A program made the translations under genes and the position numbers. Below the pieces are notes generated by a model. That model ran no database searches and was not told the DNA's origin. It saw nothing but the letters and a program-made list of their open reading frames with translations. Of a stretch of DNA of 64,000 nt, positions 9,101 through 16,040 are shown one piece after another. Position 1 is the stretch's first letter, and the number at the start of each line of letters is the position of its first letter. The stretch comes from Micromonospora antibiotica. GTDB taxonomy: Bacteria > Actinomycetota > Actinomycetes > Mycobacteriales > Micromonosporaceae. The DNA lies in the NCBI RefSeq assembly GCF_017599305.1, contig NZ_JAGFWR010000034.1, positions 1 to 64,000 of the forward strand, in the 5' to 3' direction.

Positions 9101-10084
9101 CTGGATCGTCTGCCGCCGCAGCCCGTCGTCCATCCGGGGCAGTCCGGTGACCGCACCACCGGTGATGTGCCGGGTCAACGCCTCGTACGCCGACAGCAGG
9201 CCCCGGCTGCCCGGCACGTCGCCGAAGGTCGCCAGGGTCTCCTCGTACGCGTAGTAGGCCCGGTAGGGCACCTCCACGGAGAGCCAGTAGTCCTGCCGTT
9301 CCAGGTCGGTCATGCCGCTGGGTAACCCGACGAACCGCTGCATGGCCAGCGCCCGGCCGGCGTCGGTCTTGGTCTTCTCCCCCTCGTCGACGCGCATCGG
9401 CACCGGCAGCACCCGGCGGGCCCGTCGCCCCTCGTAGCTGCGGACCCGGGCGGCGACCGTGGCGGCGCCGTCGATGCCCTGGTCGCTGAGGGTGAAGCAG
9501 TCGACCAGCAGGTCCGGCAGGTGGATGGTGCAGATCTCGGCGACGTCGCTGATGCCGGTGCGGCTGTCTATCAGGGCGTAGTCGTAGTGCCGCTTCATGT
9601 CCGCGCGCAGCGCGTCGAAGAACTGCGCCCCGCCGAGCCGGTTGTAGAAGTTCTCCCAGTTGAGTCCGGTGACGCTGGTCGCGTAGTCGGGGTTGTGCCG
9701 GCCGGCGAGCAGCAGGTCCAGGGTGCCGCCGCCGGGGAACTCCCAGCCCACCGAGAAGGCGTACTTGTGGACCCGGGCGTACTGCCGGTGCCAGTCGCCG
9801 GGGCGGGTGTCGACGCCCTCCTGCCGGCGCCGGGCGTTCTCCCACTCGTACTCCAGGATCAGGTCCATCACCCCGCCGGTGGAGGCGACCTGCTCCGGGT
9901 CGAGGAACGGTGCGAAGAACCGGTGCAGGCCGGGGGATTCCAGGTCCCAGTCGGCGACGAGCACCCGGTGGCCGTTCGCGGCGAGGATCCAGGCGGTGTT
10001 CGCCAACGCCATCGTGCGCCCGGTGCCGCCCTTGTACGAGTAGAAGGTGACGACCTGGCCGTCGTGGGGTGGAGTCATCGTCAT
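6170..10084 (-). CDS. fxsT: FxSxx-COOH system ParA-like / NB-ARC / TPR protein
   Basis: A 1304-aa multidomain protein matching the large partner of FxSxx-COOH RiPP loci (symbol given by that family's usage). In order: a MinD/ParA-like P-loop domain with deviant Walker A KGGTGRT at 18-24 and ADWDLESPG; a divergent TIR-like stretch at about 335-430 (DELIVLRYVPEDQAWAEWV, LVSRSYLAARRA); an NB-ARC/STAND ATPase with Walker A GGAGIGKTQ at about 510-518, Walker B RWLVVFDNVDQ and sensor-like VLVTTRNPDW; then repeated TPR units from about 880 to 1280 (the recurring G-H-P-T-L pattern of TPR_10/12). STAND proteins act as signal-triggered switches. Its ATG overlaps the fxsC stop as ATGA, so the two are translationally coupled. 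The ligand sensed by the TPRs is unknown. Confidence 0.85.
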   Translation of the reverse strand: MTMTPPHDGQVVTFYSYKGGTGRTMALANTAWILAANGHRVLVADWDLESPGLHRFFAPFLDPEQVASTGGVMDLILEYEWENARRRQEGVDTRPGDWHRQYARVHKYAFSVGWEFPGGGTLDLLLAGRHNPDYATSVTGLNWENFYNRLGGAQFFDALRADMKRHYDYALIDSRTGISDVAEICTIHLPDLLVDCFTLSDQGIDGAATVAARVRSYEGRRARRVLPVPMRVDEGEKTKTDAGRALAMQRFVGLPSGMTDLERQDYWLSVEVPYRAYYAYEETLATFGDVPGSRGLLSAYEALTRHITGGAVTGLPRMDDGLRRQTIQRFERKPVIVDELIVLRYVPEDQAWAEWVQSTLHAVDLRVLATPLGAAASVPAGTPSRELHLVSRSYLAARRALGGAARQAGSPVLALHLDDTTPSVDTPPGSWATVHERGVSAAAEQVWELVGRSVDGRNRPVPATRYPAVEPMVFYAPARNVRFTGRDGLLLALREELKTAARERVPVALRGGAGIGKTQVATEYAYRFHGAYDVVWWVDADPAQFIDVRFADLGRRLNLPDLQHVPDNTRAVRDWLSHGGGRGADEPPLRWLVVFDNVDQYDHVKDFLPQGEGHVLVTTRNPDWGDLARAVDVEAFQRGESVNHLIGRTGRRGMTAAEAQQVAEAVEDVPILVALAGAWLAESPDSVATYLAGLARTGPDSDVWGRSLEGLREQSPGAYRLLQLGSVLAPDIALDLLFSDQVAKVIAPHDPSVAAQVTDRVSERDIAAALVQRINRLALIKVDLHAQRVQIHRLLQAALRARMSERELAEVKHDVHRILAGSRPSGEVDDPVFQVRYRHLWPHLDGSDAVSCHDDTVRQLVIDRVRYIFLNGGFAQGAQYAGEVDTTWTTMLDGLPPDTGAHRALRVQLLNLRFNRANLLRSLGRFEQALALDEDTLHQQEELIGQSHPYTLMTAGGYAADLRALGRYRPALERDLRTHGACVEVFGEDHRRTLNAANNLAASHRLAGDFTRALDLDEATYRRLRVVLGPDHPRTLLSAGNYARDLRETGDYQGSVALLQDVIEGYRRLFGDQFRELLISQANLATSLRSTGRIAEAGRLLDDAHTRLRATLGAANPDTLLSRLSRTANLMLQGDGAQARAELEEVQQTLAEVFGARHPYTLVCELNRGVALWDIGEQDEAYALTVSAADGLREVLGPEHPFSMGADNNLAVFAILTGRDEEGFARLQAVVDRLTAVLGVDHPDTLRSLGNLETARQAATGGTVSIGRMRLADRLADRIGQEHPSVVVLRAGRYVRRVLDPHPY

Positions 10085-11241
10085 GCCTTCCCTCGCCGTA
10101 CGTCGAACGGTCCGGTCGCCCCCAGGGTCGGCTTCGGGTCGTGCGGGCCCTGCGGCGGATCGACCGGACCGTGCCGGAGGAACTGTTTACGCGCCTCGGT
10201 GACCAGCAGCGGGGCGCAGCGCTCAAACTCGTCGATGGTGCGCACCGGCAGCACCCAGGGGAACCGGGCGTCCTGCAAACTACCGGCGATCGCCTCGGGC
10301 GTCGGCTCGCCACGCGTGTGGTCGGCGGCGATGACGAGCGGGACCGCCCACCGCGGCAACCCGTCGAGTGCGGACCGGGCGGCGTCCACCCCGACGCCGG
10401 CGTCGACCAGCACCACCGCCGGGCTGCTGGCGGCCCGGTCCCGGGCCTCGGCCAGCTCGACGACCCGGGTGGGCAGGCCCAGCCGTTCCGCGGTCGCGGC
10501 CACGTAGTCGGCGACGGCCAGTTGGTGCTGGTCGCCGTAGGGCCGCCAGCGCGCCCGGTCGGCGGTGAGGGTGGTGACCACGAGCGCGGCGCCCGGCCCG
10601 TCGGGGACCGGGCTGCTGGTCAGCGTCGTCGCCCGGGACGGGGCCAGCGGCTCGTTCTCGGTCACCGTGACGATCCGGTCGGCCAACGCCCCGAGCAGGT
10701 TGCGGTACTGGGTGCGGTAGGCGCTCAGCTTGCACAGCGCCCGCAGCCCGTTGTCGGCGTAGTCGGCGCGGTCGCCGGGGTCACCCACCAGGTCCAACGC
10801 CTGGACGGTCTCGGGGCGGTCCCCCCAGGACGGCAGCGGCATCCAGAGCACCGGCAGCACGTGCCGCTCGGCCCGGCCGGCCGCCAGCCGGACCAGCCGG
10901 CTGCGGAAGGAGTCGCGTTCACCGAGCGCCCAGGCGTTGCGGAAGTAGTTCGGTGAGTAGAGGGGCACGAAGACGTGGGCGAGGCTCAACGCGTTGGTCA
11001 GCGTCCGCCTCAGGTCGACGCCGGGGCTGACCTGACCGTCGAAGAATCCCGCGTCGAGCGGGCCGAGCCGGGTGGCGCGTTCCCGCACCGCGTCGGCGAG
11101 CTGGTGGAAGAACTGGCTGACCCAGTAGTCGGTGTCCGGCCGGGCGGCGTCGGACAGCGGGACGGAGTGCGCATAGCTGAGGAAGAAGTAGGTCTCCTGC
11201 CCGACGACGCCCGCCGGGGAGGAGGGGTCAGGCCAGGTCAT
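10081..11241 (-). CDS. fxsC: TIR-like protein FxsC
   Basis: A 386-aa protein. Residues about 15-190 are TIR-like: the first strand is FFLSYAHS, followed by LSLAHVFVPLYSPNYFRNAWALGE, the usual TIR pattern ending in the conserved W. The C-terminal half (about 215-375) has an alternating strand-helix pattern (GAALVVTTLTAD, SPAVVLVDAGVG, WAVPLVIAAD) that looks like a degenerate second Rossmann/TIR-like domain. Family knowledge: FxsC is the named TIR-like member of FxSxx-COOH loci. It overlaps the upstream TIR-like gene by 14 bp and fxsT by 4 bp, so all three are one operon. TIR domains can bind partners or degrade NAD; I do not see a confident catalytic Glu, so enzyme activity is open. Confidence 0.85.
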   Translation of the reverse strand: MTWPDPSSPAGVVGQETYFFLSYAHSVPLSDAARPDTDYWVSQFFHQLADAVRERATRLGPLDAGFFDGQVSPGVDLRRTLTNALSLAHVFVPLYSPNYFRNAWALGERDSFRSRLVRLAAGRAERHVLPVLWMPLPSWGDRPETVQALDLVGDPGDRADYADNGLRALCKLSAYRTQYRNLLGALADRIVTVTENEPLAPSRATTLTSSPVPDGPGAALVVTTLTADRARWRPYGDQHQLAVADYVAATAERLGLPTRVVELAEARDRAASSPAVVLVDAGVGVDAARSALDGLPRWAVPLVIAADHTRGEPTPEAIAGSLQDARFPWVLPVRTIDEFERCAPLLVTEARKQFLRHGPVDPPQGPHDPKPTLGATGPFDVRRGKA

Positions 11242-11908
11242 GCCCGTCCTCCTCGAACTGGTCGGGCAGCTGCCGCAGATCGGTCGGCACCGCCGCCTCG
11301 ACCCAGTGCGTGCGGTACGCGCGGGCGACCCGCTGGGCCAGTCGCCAGACCACCGCGTCGTAGGCGTCCTTGCCGTTGCTGCCGAGGCTGAGCAGTCCGT
11401 AGATGCCCTCCTCGTGATATTGCGGGGCGATGTCCGAGGGTAACCGGGTGGGGGTGAACATCTGCCGCTGCGACACGGGTGGGGGCATCCGCCGACGCTC
11501 CACGACCGACCAGTTGACCGGGATCACCGGGGTCTCCCCCGCCGACGGTTCGGCGTCCGGGCGGGGTACGACCCGCCGCCGGGTGAAGGCGTTCCACTCC
11601 CGGGCGCACCACGCGCTGCGCAGGTACTGCGGTGAGATCAGCGGGATGAACACCTGGCAGTGCCCGGCGGCGAAGGCCAGGTCGTCGGTCCACAGCTGTC
11701 CCCCGTCGAGCATCCGGTCCATGAAACCCGCCGTTCGTCCGGGGCCCAGGCCGAGCAGCTCGACGACGTGGTCGGAGAGGTCGACGAAGAGCTGGAAGAC
11801 CTTCTGGTTGGTGTCCCGTGGGGGTGCCGCCACCCGGTTGCCGGTACGGGCGTAGCTGAGGAAGAACACGGGGGCGCTCTCGTCCTCCCGGAACTGTTCC
11901 TCCGCCAC
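11228..11908 (-). CDS. Second TIR-like protein of the Fxs locus
   Basis: A 226-aa paralogue of the FxsC N-terminal domain. It starts with VFFLSYART and contains FAAGHCQVFIPLISPQYLRSAWCAREWNAF, the classic TIR core with the SAW-x-REW motif. Unlike FxsC it has only one domain. Residues about 45-80 (NQKVFQLFVDLSDHVVELLGL and GFMDRMLDGGQLW) parallel the FxsC segment ending in the GFFDGQV stretch, so the two genes probably arose by duplication. A 213-bp gap separates it from the maturase gene upstream, and it overlaps fxsC by 14 bp. An adaptor or effector partner of FxsC is likely; which of the two is inference. Confidence 0.8.
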   Translation of the reverse strand: MAEEQFREDESAPVFFLSYARTGNRVAAPPRDTNQKVFQLFVDLSDHVVELLGLGPGRTAGFMDRMLDGGQLWTDDLAFAAGHCQVFIPLISPQYLRSAWCAREWNAFTRRRVVPRPDAEPSAGETPVIPVNWSVVERRRMPPPVSQRQMFTPTRLPSDIAPQYHEEGIYGLLSLGSNGKDAYDAVVWRLAQRVARAYRTHWVEAAVPTDLRQLPDQFEEDGHDLA

Positions 11909-12121
11909 CTACCGCTCCCGCCCGGCGCCGCCACTCCCGACCGACCACAGTATCGATCGCCGCCAACTCCGCGCTGTCCCGTTCCTGCCGGTCGGGGTCC
12001 GGCGGCGTCGGCGACGGGCATCCGGGCCGGGGTCGGCCGGCACCCGGGCCGGTCCGTGCCCGGCGCACCGGGTGGCGACGCCGCACACCACGACGATCCC
12101 CGCCGGCCGGTCCGGCGGGGG

Positions 12122-14401
12122 TCACCGCCAGTCGTCCAGGGTGGCACGCATCCGCTGGACGAAGCGTTGGCCGTCGGCGGTGAGGCTGCCCAGGTCGAGC
12201 AGCGCGTCGACCGTGCCGTCGGTCCATTCCCGGTAGCGCCGGTGGTGCGCCGCCGCCTCGGCCCCGGGGCGGTGCCGCCACACGTCGGCGACGGCGAGGT
12301 GGGCGTAGACGCCGTGCAACGCGCCCTCCACCGGGCGCGGGTCGTCGCGCCAGGGCACCCGCAGCCGCCGGGCGTCGGCGGGGTCGAACAGGTCGCAGAC
12401 GTCGAGGATCGCGTCGAGCTTGAGGTGCTGCACCTCGTGGACGAGCAGCACCGCCAGTGCGGCGGCGTCGACCGTCGGGGTGACGGCGACCGCGCCGAAC
12501 GCGGACCGGGCGGCGGCGCTGCGGGACCGGCCGGACGGGTCGGGTCGCAGCGGCACCACGGCGCGCAGCAGGGCACGGACGCCGGTGGCGTAGCCGACGG
12601 CCTCGGCGTCGAGGCGGTGCACCGCCTGCCGGACCTGCGTCGTCCACCGGTCGGCGACCGCCGGGGTGAGCCGGGCCGCCACCGGCAGGTCGAAGCAGTC
12701 CCGGTACGGGTCGGTGTCCTCCAGGAGGATGGTCCCGTCGCCGGTGTACGCCGTCCGGGTCGGCTGCCACCGGTCCGGGTTCGGCCCCCGCAGTGGGCGG
12801 ATCCGGATCCGTCGCCGGCCGGCCCGCAGCTCGACCGATCCGGCGCAGATGGCGACGGCGATGGTGTCGACGGGGGTGTCCACGACGAGCGTGCCGAGCG
12901 TCGGCAGGTGCACCGCGCCGGCCCGTACCGGCAGCACGAGGTCGGTGTCGACGCCGGCACGGATCGCTGCGGCGGCGGCGACGGCGGCGAGGTGGGGCAG
13001 TTCACCGGTCTCCCCGGCCCGGCACCGCTGGGCCCACCGCCGCACGAAGGGGTGGGTCAGCACGGTATGGACGGCGTCGGGTGCGGCCACGTCCAGGTCC
13101 ACCAGGAGCCGCCACCCGGCTGCCGCGACGGGGTCGGCGGTGGCGGCGGGGCTGAGCGCGACCGTCAGGGCGCGGGCGATGCCGTGGTGCACGGCGGCGA
13201 GCTGACCCGTCGACTCCGCACCGCCCCGCCCGGAGCCGAGGTCGTCCAGGACGGCGGACGGCAGCGCGTCGGCCGACCGGTCCGGCACCGGGCCGGCGGG
13301 CGTCGTGGTCGCGCGGACCAGCGCGGCCAGGTCGGCACAGTAGACGGACGGGTTGTCGAAGCCGCTGCCGGAGCGGTACCGGTGGGCGAAGAGGCCACCG
13401 CCGCACCGGCGTACCAACGGGCAGGACCGGCAGGTGGCGCAGAGGCCGGCCAGGCCGGTCTGTCGCACCGCGATGCCGGGATGGGCGGCCGCCTCGTCGA
13501 CCGGGTGGCGGAACACGTCCAGGCCGGTGGCGGCCGCGCCGTGGAAGGCGGACTTGAGCGAGTCGACCTGTTCGAAGGTGCCGTCGGTCTCCACCACCAC
13601 CAGGTCGGCCGGGGCGAGCCCGACGGCCTCGGTGCTGGTGCTGCCCCCGGCGGCGGTGGCCAGCAGGGACTCCAGCAACCGGATCGGCACCGGTCGCCCG
13701 TCGGCCAGCCAACGCCGGTGGATCGTCAGCAGCCAGTCCGCGTAGGGGGTGGCCGCGCCGTCGGGGCGGGTGGGCGGCCGGTCCCAGTTGGCGTGCGGCA
13801 GCAGGAAGTCGATCCGGGGTGGTTGCTCGGCGAGCAGCGCCTGGTATACCCGGAGCGGATCGTTGGCCAGGTCGACGGTGCACAGCAGGCCGGCGTAGGC
13901 GCTGCGGTAGTCGGGGCGGCGCAGCAGGGCCAGTGCCCGGCGTACCTGGTCGTAACTGCTCGCACCGGTGGCGTAGCGGCGGTGCCGGTCGTTGGCCGAA
14001 CGGTCGCCGTCCAGGGAGACGCCGACCCGGATCTCGTGGGCGACGAGGACGTCGGCGATCTCGGGGGTGAGCAGCACCCCGTTGGACTGCATCCGCAGGT
14101 CGAGCCGGGCCACCGGGGTGATGGTCCGGCGTAGGGTGTCGGCGGTGGCGGCGAGCCGGGCCGCGCCGGCGAGTAGCGGCTCTCCGCCGTGCAGGACCAC
14201 CCGGACGGTGCCGAGCCGGTGGTCGGCGGCGTGTTCGGCGATGCGCCGCGCGGTGGCCTCGACCGTGTCGGGCGTCATCAACCGGGGCTGACGACGCCAC
14301 GACTGGTCGGGGTGTTCGTAGACGTAGCAGTGGTCACAGGACAGGTCGCATCGGCTGGTCAGCTTGAGGACGTACTGGCTGAGCGGGGCGACCGGAGGCA
14401 C
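12122..14401 (-). CDS. fxsB: Radical SAM/SPASM cyclophane maturase fused to HExxH beta-hydroxylase-like domain (FxsB/FxsBH)
   Basis: A 759-aa two-enzyme fusion. Residues about 10-400 are a radical SAM/SPASM maturase: the 4Fe-4S motif is CDLSCDHC (CxxxCxxC), then HGGEPLL, and SPASM cysteines in CATCRSCPLVRRCGGG and a final YCADL. This family crosslinks the aromatic residue of the FxS motif to form a three-residue cyclophane. The C-terminal extension holds HEVQH at about 655-659 and a downstream HGVYAHL that could give the third ligand, matching the aKG-HExxH peptide beta-hydroxylase class; here the HExxH is intact rather than degenerate. The start is GTG 14401, 16 bp after the precursor gene; a slightly longer non-ATG start is possible. 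It should modify the product of 14418-14549. Confidence 0.88.
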   Translation of the reverse strand: MPPVAPLSQYVLKLTSRCDLSCDHCYVYEHPDQSWRRQPRLMTPDTVEATARRIAEHAADHRLGTVRVVLHGGEPLLAGAARLAATADTLRRTITPVARLDLRMQSNGVLLTPEIADVLVAHEIRVGVSLDGDRSANDRHRRYATGASSYDQVRRALALLRRPDYRSAYAGLLCTVDLANDPLRVYQALLAEQPPRIDFLLPHANWDRPPTRPDGAATPYADWLLTIHRRWLADGRPVPIRLLESLLATAAGGSTSTEAVGLAPADLVVVETDGTFEQVDSLKSAFHGAAATGLDVFRHPVDEAAAHPGIAVRQTGLAGLCATCRSCPLVRRCGGGLFAHRYRSGSGFDNPSVYCADLAALVRATTTPAGPVPDRSADALPSAVLDDLGSGRGGAESTGQLAAVHHGIARALTVALSPAATADPVAAAGWRLLVDLDVAAPDAVHTVLTHPFVRRWAQRCRAGETGELPHLAAVAAAAAIRAGVDTDLVLPVRAGAVHLPTLGTLVVDTPVDTIAVAICAGSVELRAGRRRIRIRPLRGPNPDRWQPTRTAYTGDGTILLEDTDPYRDCFDLPVAARLTPAVADRWTTQVRQAVHRLDAEAVGYATGVRALLRAVVPLRPDPSGRSRSAAARSAFGAVAVTPTVDAAALAVLLVHEVQHLKLDAILDVCDLFDPADARRLRVPWRDDPRPVEGALHGVYAHLAVADVWRHRPGAEAAAHHRRYREWTDGTVDALLDLGSLTADGQRFVQRMRATLDDWR

Positions 14402-14417
14402 GGGCGGGTCGACCAGG

Positions 14418-14549
14418 TCAGACCGTCGAGCCGAAGGAGGCGACGTCGACCCGGGTCGGGTGGGCCGCCCGGCGGTCGTCGATGCGGGCCACGGCGACGG
14501 CCCGGTCGACCGGGATCTGGCCGAGTGGCGTACGCCGCACGTCGCTCAT
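14418..14549 (-). CDS. fxsA: FxSxx-COOH RiPP precursor (FxsA-like)
   Basis: A 43-aa peptide ending VDVASFGSTV, so the last five residues FGSTV fit the F-x-S-x-x-COOH rule that defines FxsA precursors. The N-terminal part (MSDVRRTPLGQIPVDRAVAV) resembles a leader, and the last 20 or so residues are the likely core. I chose ATG 14549 because it gives the usual precursor size; an upstream in-frame ATG (14651) would add 34 Arg-rich residues that look like leader DNA. It lies 16 bp upstream of the maturase gene, as expected for substrate and enzyme. The Phe and Ser of FGS are the predicted crosslink partners; Asp and His residues in the core are candidate hydroxylation sites (inference). Confidence 0.8.
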   Translation of the reverse strand: MSDVRRTPLGQIPVDRAVAVARIDDRRAAHPTRVDVASFGSTV

Positions 14550-14687
14550 CGGCGCCGGGAACGGATCGGACAGGCGTTGGGTGCGGTCCACGTGGGGCCC
14601 CATTTCGTGTCGGGAGTGGACGGAGGTCCGTCCACGTCGACGGCCAATCACAGATATCGATGATGCTATCCGCCACAGCGCGTCATG
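14550..14687 (-). promoter_or_regulatory. Probable promoter region of the fxs operon
   Basis: A 138-bp gap before the precursor gene contains an unusually AT-rich patch (about 14650-14680, reading GATAGCATCATCGATATC on the minus strand) in otherwise 70%+ GC sequence. This is the only AT-rich spot upstream of fxsA and is a plausible start site. No exact -35/-10 pair is claimed. Confidence 0.35.
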
Positions 14688-15617
14688 TCACTGCTGCGCA
14701 GCGCCATCTTCCTCGATCATCTTGGCCATCCAGGCGGCGTTGGACTGGGCGATGATCCGCTCGGCCTCGGCCACGAGCGCGTCGTCGTCGGTCCAGCCCA
14801 GGCCGGCCGCGCGGGTCGTCCGCAACCGGGTCAGCTGGTCGGCCGTCCGGGCGTACTCCAGGTGCTGCTGCTCGAAACGCTGGGCCGCCCCGTAGCCGAC
14901 CAGCGCCGTGGTGACCACCGCGGCCACCCCCACCCAGGCGGTCAGGCCCCACCCGTCGCCCAGCACCCCGGCGGCGGCGGAGAGCAGTGCGGCCAGCACG
15001 GTCAGCCCGGTCGTGGCCCGGCCGATGCGCGCGGCGGACCGGCCGGCCCGCCGGGCGGCCGGCAGGTAGTAGCCCTCGACCTGCCGCTGCACCCGTTCGA
15101 CGAGGTAGCTCGGCACGTCGGAGACGGGCGGTAGCGGACGCCGCCCCGCCGCGACGTCGAGGGTGTGTCCAACCAGGTCGCCGCCGTCGGCCAGGAGCAG
15201 GTCGTGGCGGCGCAGCAGGACGGTGTCGGCATCGGCGTCGGCGTACGGGGCGACGCGGGCGAGGTAGCGGTGCAGTTCCGCCTTCATCGCCTCGGAGGTC
15301 GCGCGGAACCGGGTCCAGGCCGCCACCGCGTCCCGGGAGGCCGCGCGGCCGGCCACGGGCACCAGCAGCAGGGACGTGGCGGCGACGAGTGCCAGCACCC
15401 GACCGGCGGTGGGCGCGGGCTCGGCCAGTCGGGCCGCCGCGGTGCCGGCGACGGCGGCGGTGACGGTGAACGCGGCGACCAGCCGTCGTCCCCTGGTGAT
15501 CCGTCGCTTGGCCCGTCGGGCGGCCTGCGACCAGATGCCCTGCCTCCGCCACACCTCGGCGGCGGCGAGAGTTCCGTCGATGTCCGGCACGCCCCGAATG
15601 GTAGGTGACCCGCGCAT
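14688..15617 (-). CDS. SLATT/DUF4231-like membrane protein
   Basis: A protein of about 309 aa with two pairs of hydrophobic helices, at about 40-75 (around LVAAFTVTAAVAGTAA and VLALVAATSLLLVP) and about 205-250 (LTVLAALLSAAAGV, WVGVAAVVTTALVGYGAA). After each pair comes a charged stretch; the first reads EAMKAELHRYLARVAPYAD, close to the conserved K-x-E-x-x-Y...PY motif of DUF4231/SLATT proteins. SLATT proteins are proposed pore-forming 2TM effectors in bacterial conflict systems. ATG 15617 is a compromise: GTG 15590 and ATG 15653 are also in frame. It is upstream of the precursor gene on the same strand with a 138-bp gap, so it may be a neighbour sharing regulation rather than a strict operon member. 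Confidence 0.65.
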   Translation of the reverse strand: MRGSPTIRGVPDIDGTLAAAEVWRRQGIWSQAARRAKRRITRGRRLVAAFTVTAAVAGTAAARLAEPAPTAGRVLALVAATSLLLVPVAGRAASRDAVAAWTRFRATSEAMKAELHRYLARVAPYADADADTVLLRRHDLLLADGGDLVGHTLDVAAGRRPLPPVSDVPSYLVERVQRQVEGYYLPAARRAGRSAARIGRATTGLTVLAALLSAAAGVLGDGWGLTAWVGVAAVVTTALVGYGAAQRFEQQHLEYARTADQLTRLRTTRAAGLGWTDDDALVAEAERIIAQSNAAWMAKMIEEDGAAQQ

Positions 15618-16040
15618 CCGACTCGTGCCCGCTGTGCCGAGCACGACGGACATGACGACGTTGTCGTACTGCTGGTCGACCGGGTGTATGCGCATCGGCC
15701 GCGCGTTCCGGCGAAAACGATCAACTGGGGCGGTCGGCCGGACAGGATCCGGAAAGGACGACCTGTTCAGGGCGGGGTGCATGACGGTCGTTCATCGAGC
15801 GGCAACAGTCGTACCGACGACAGTGTCCGATGGTTGCCCCGGTCAACCCATTGATATGGGTGCCTACCCGTGTGATCGTGCCTCCAGCGGTCGCCAACCC
15901 CCGGCGACCTGCGACGGACAGTCACCCCCACCGGGCCGCCGGCAGCCCGGAGACCGCCCGACGCAACCACGCCTCAGTGCAGCATCGGCGCGCGACCCCA
16001 CCGGGTCTCGCAGCGCCGCCCGAGAACAGGAGCACCCCCC
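15618..16040. other. Intergenic region between divergent SLATT-like and M4 protease genes
   Basis: About 420 bases with two-way promoter function expected, since the flanking genes diverge. There are moderately AT-rich patches near 15640-15730 and 15780-15850. An ORF crossing it on the plus strand overlaps the SLATT-like gene and has no family features. The ribosome site ACAGGAGC for the protease lies at the right end. Confidence 0.5.

Noticed and set aside
6989..9325. 778-codon plus-strand frame opposite the fxsT gene
   Set aside because: Antisense shadow; sense frame has Walker motifs and TPRs.
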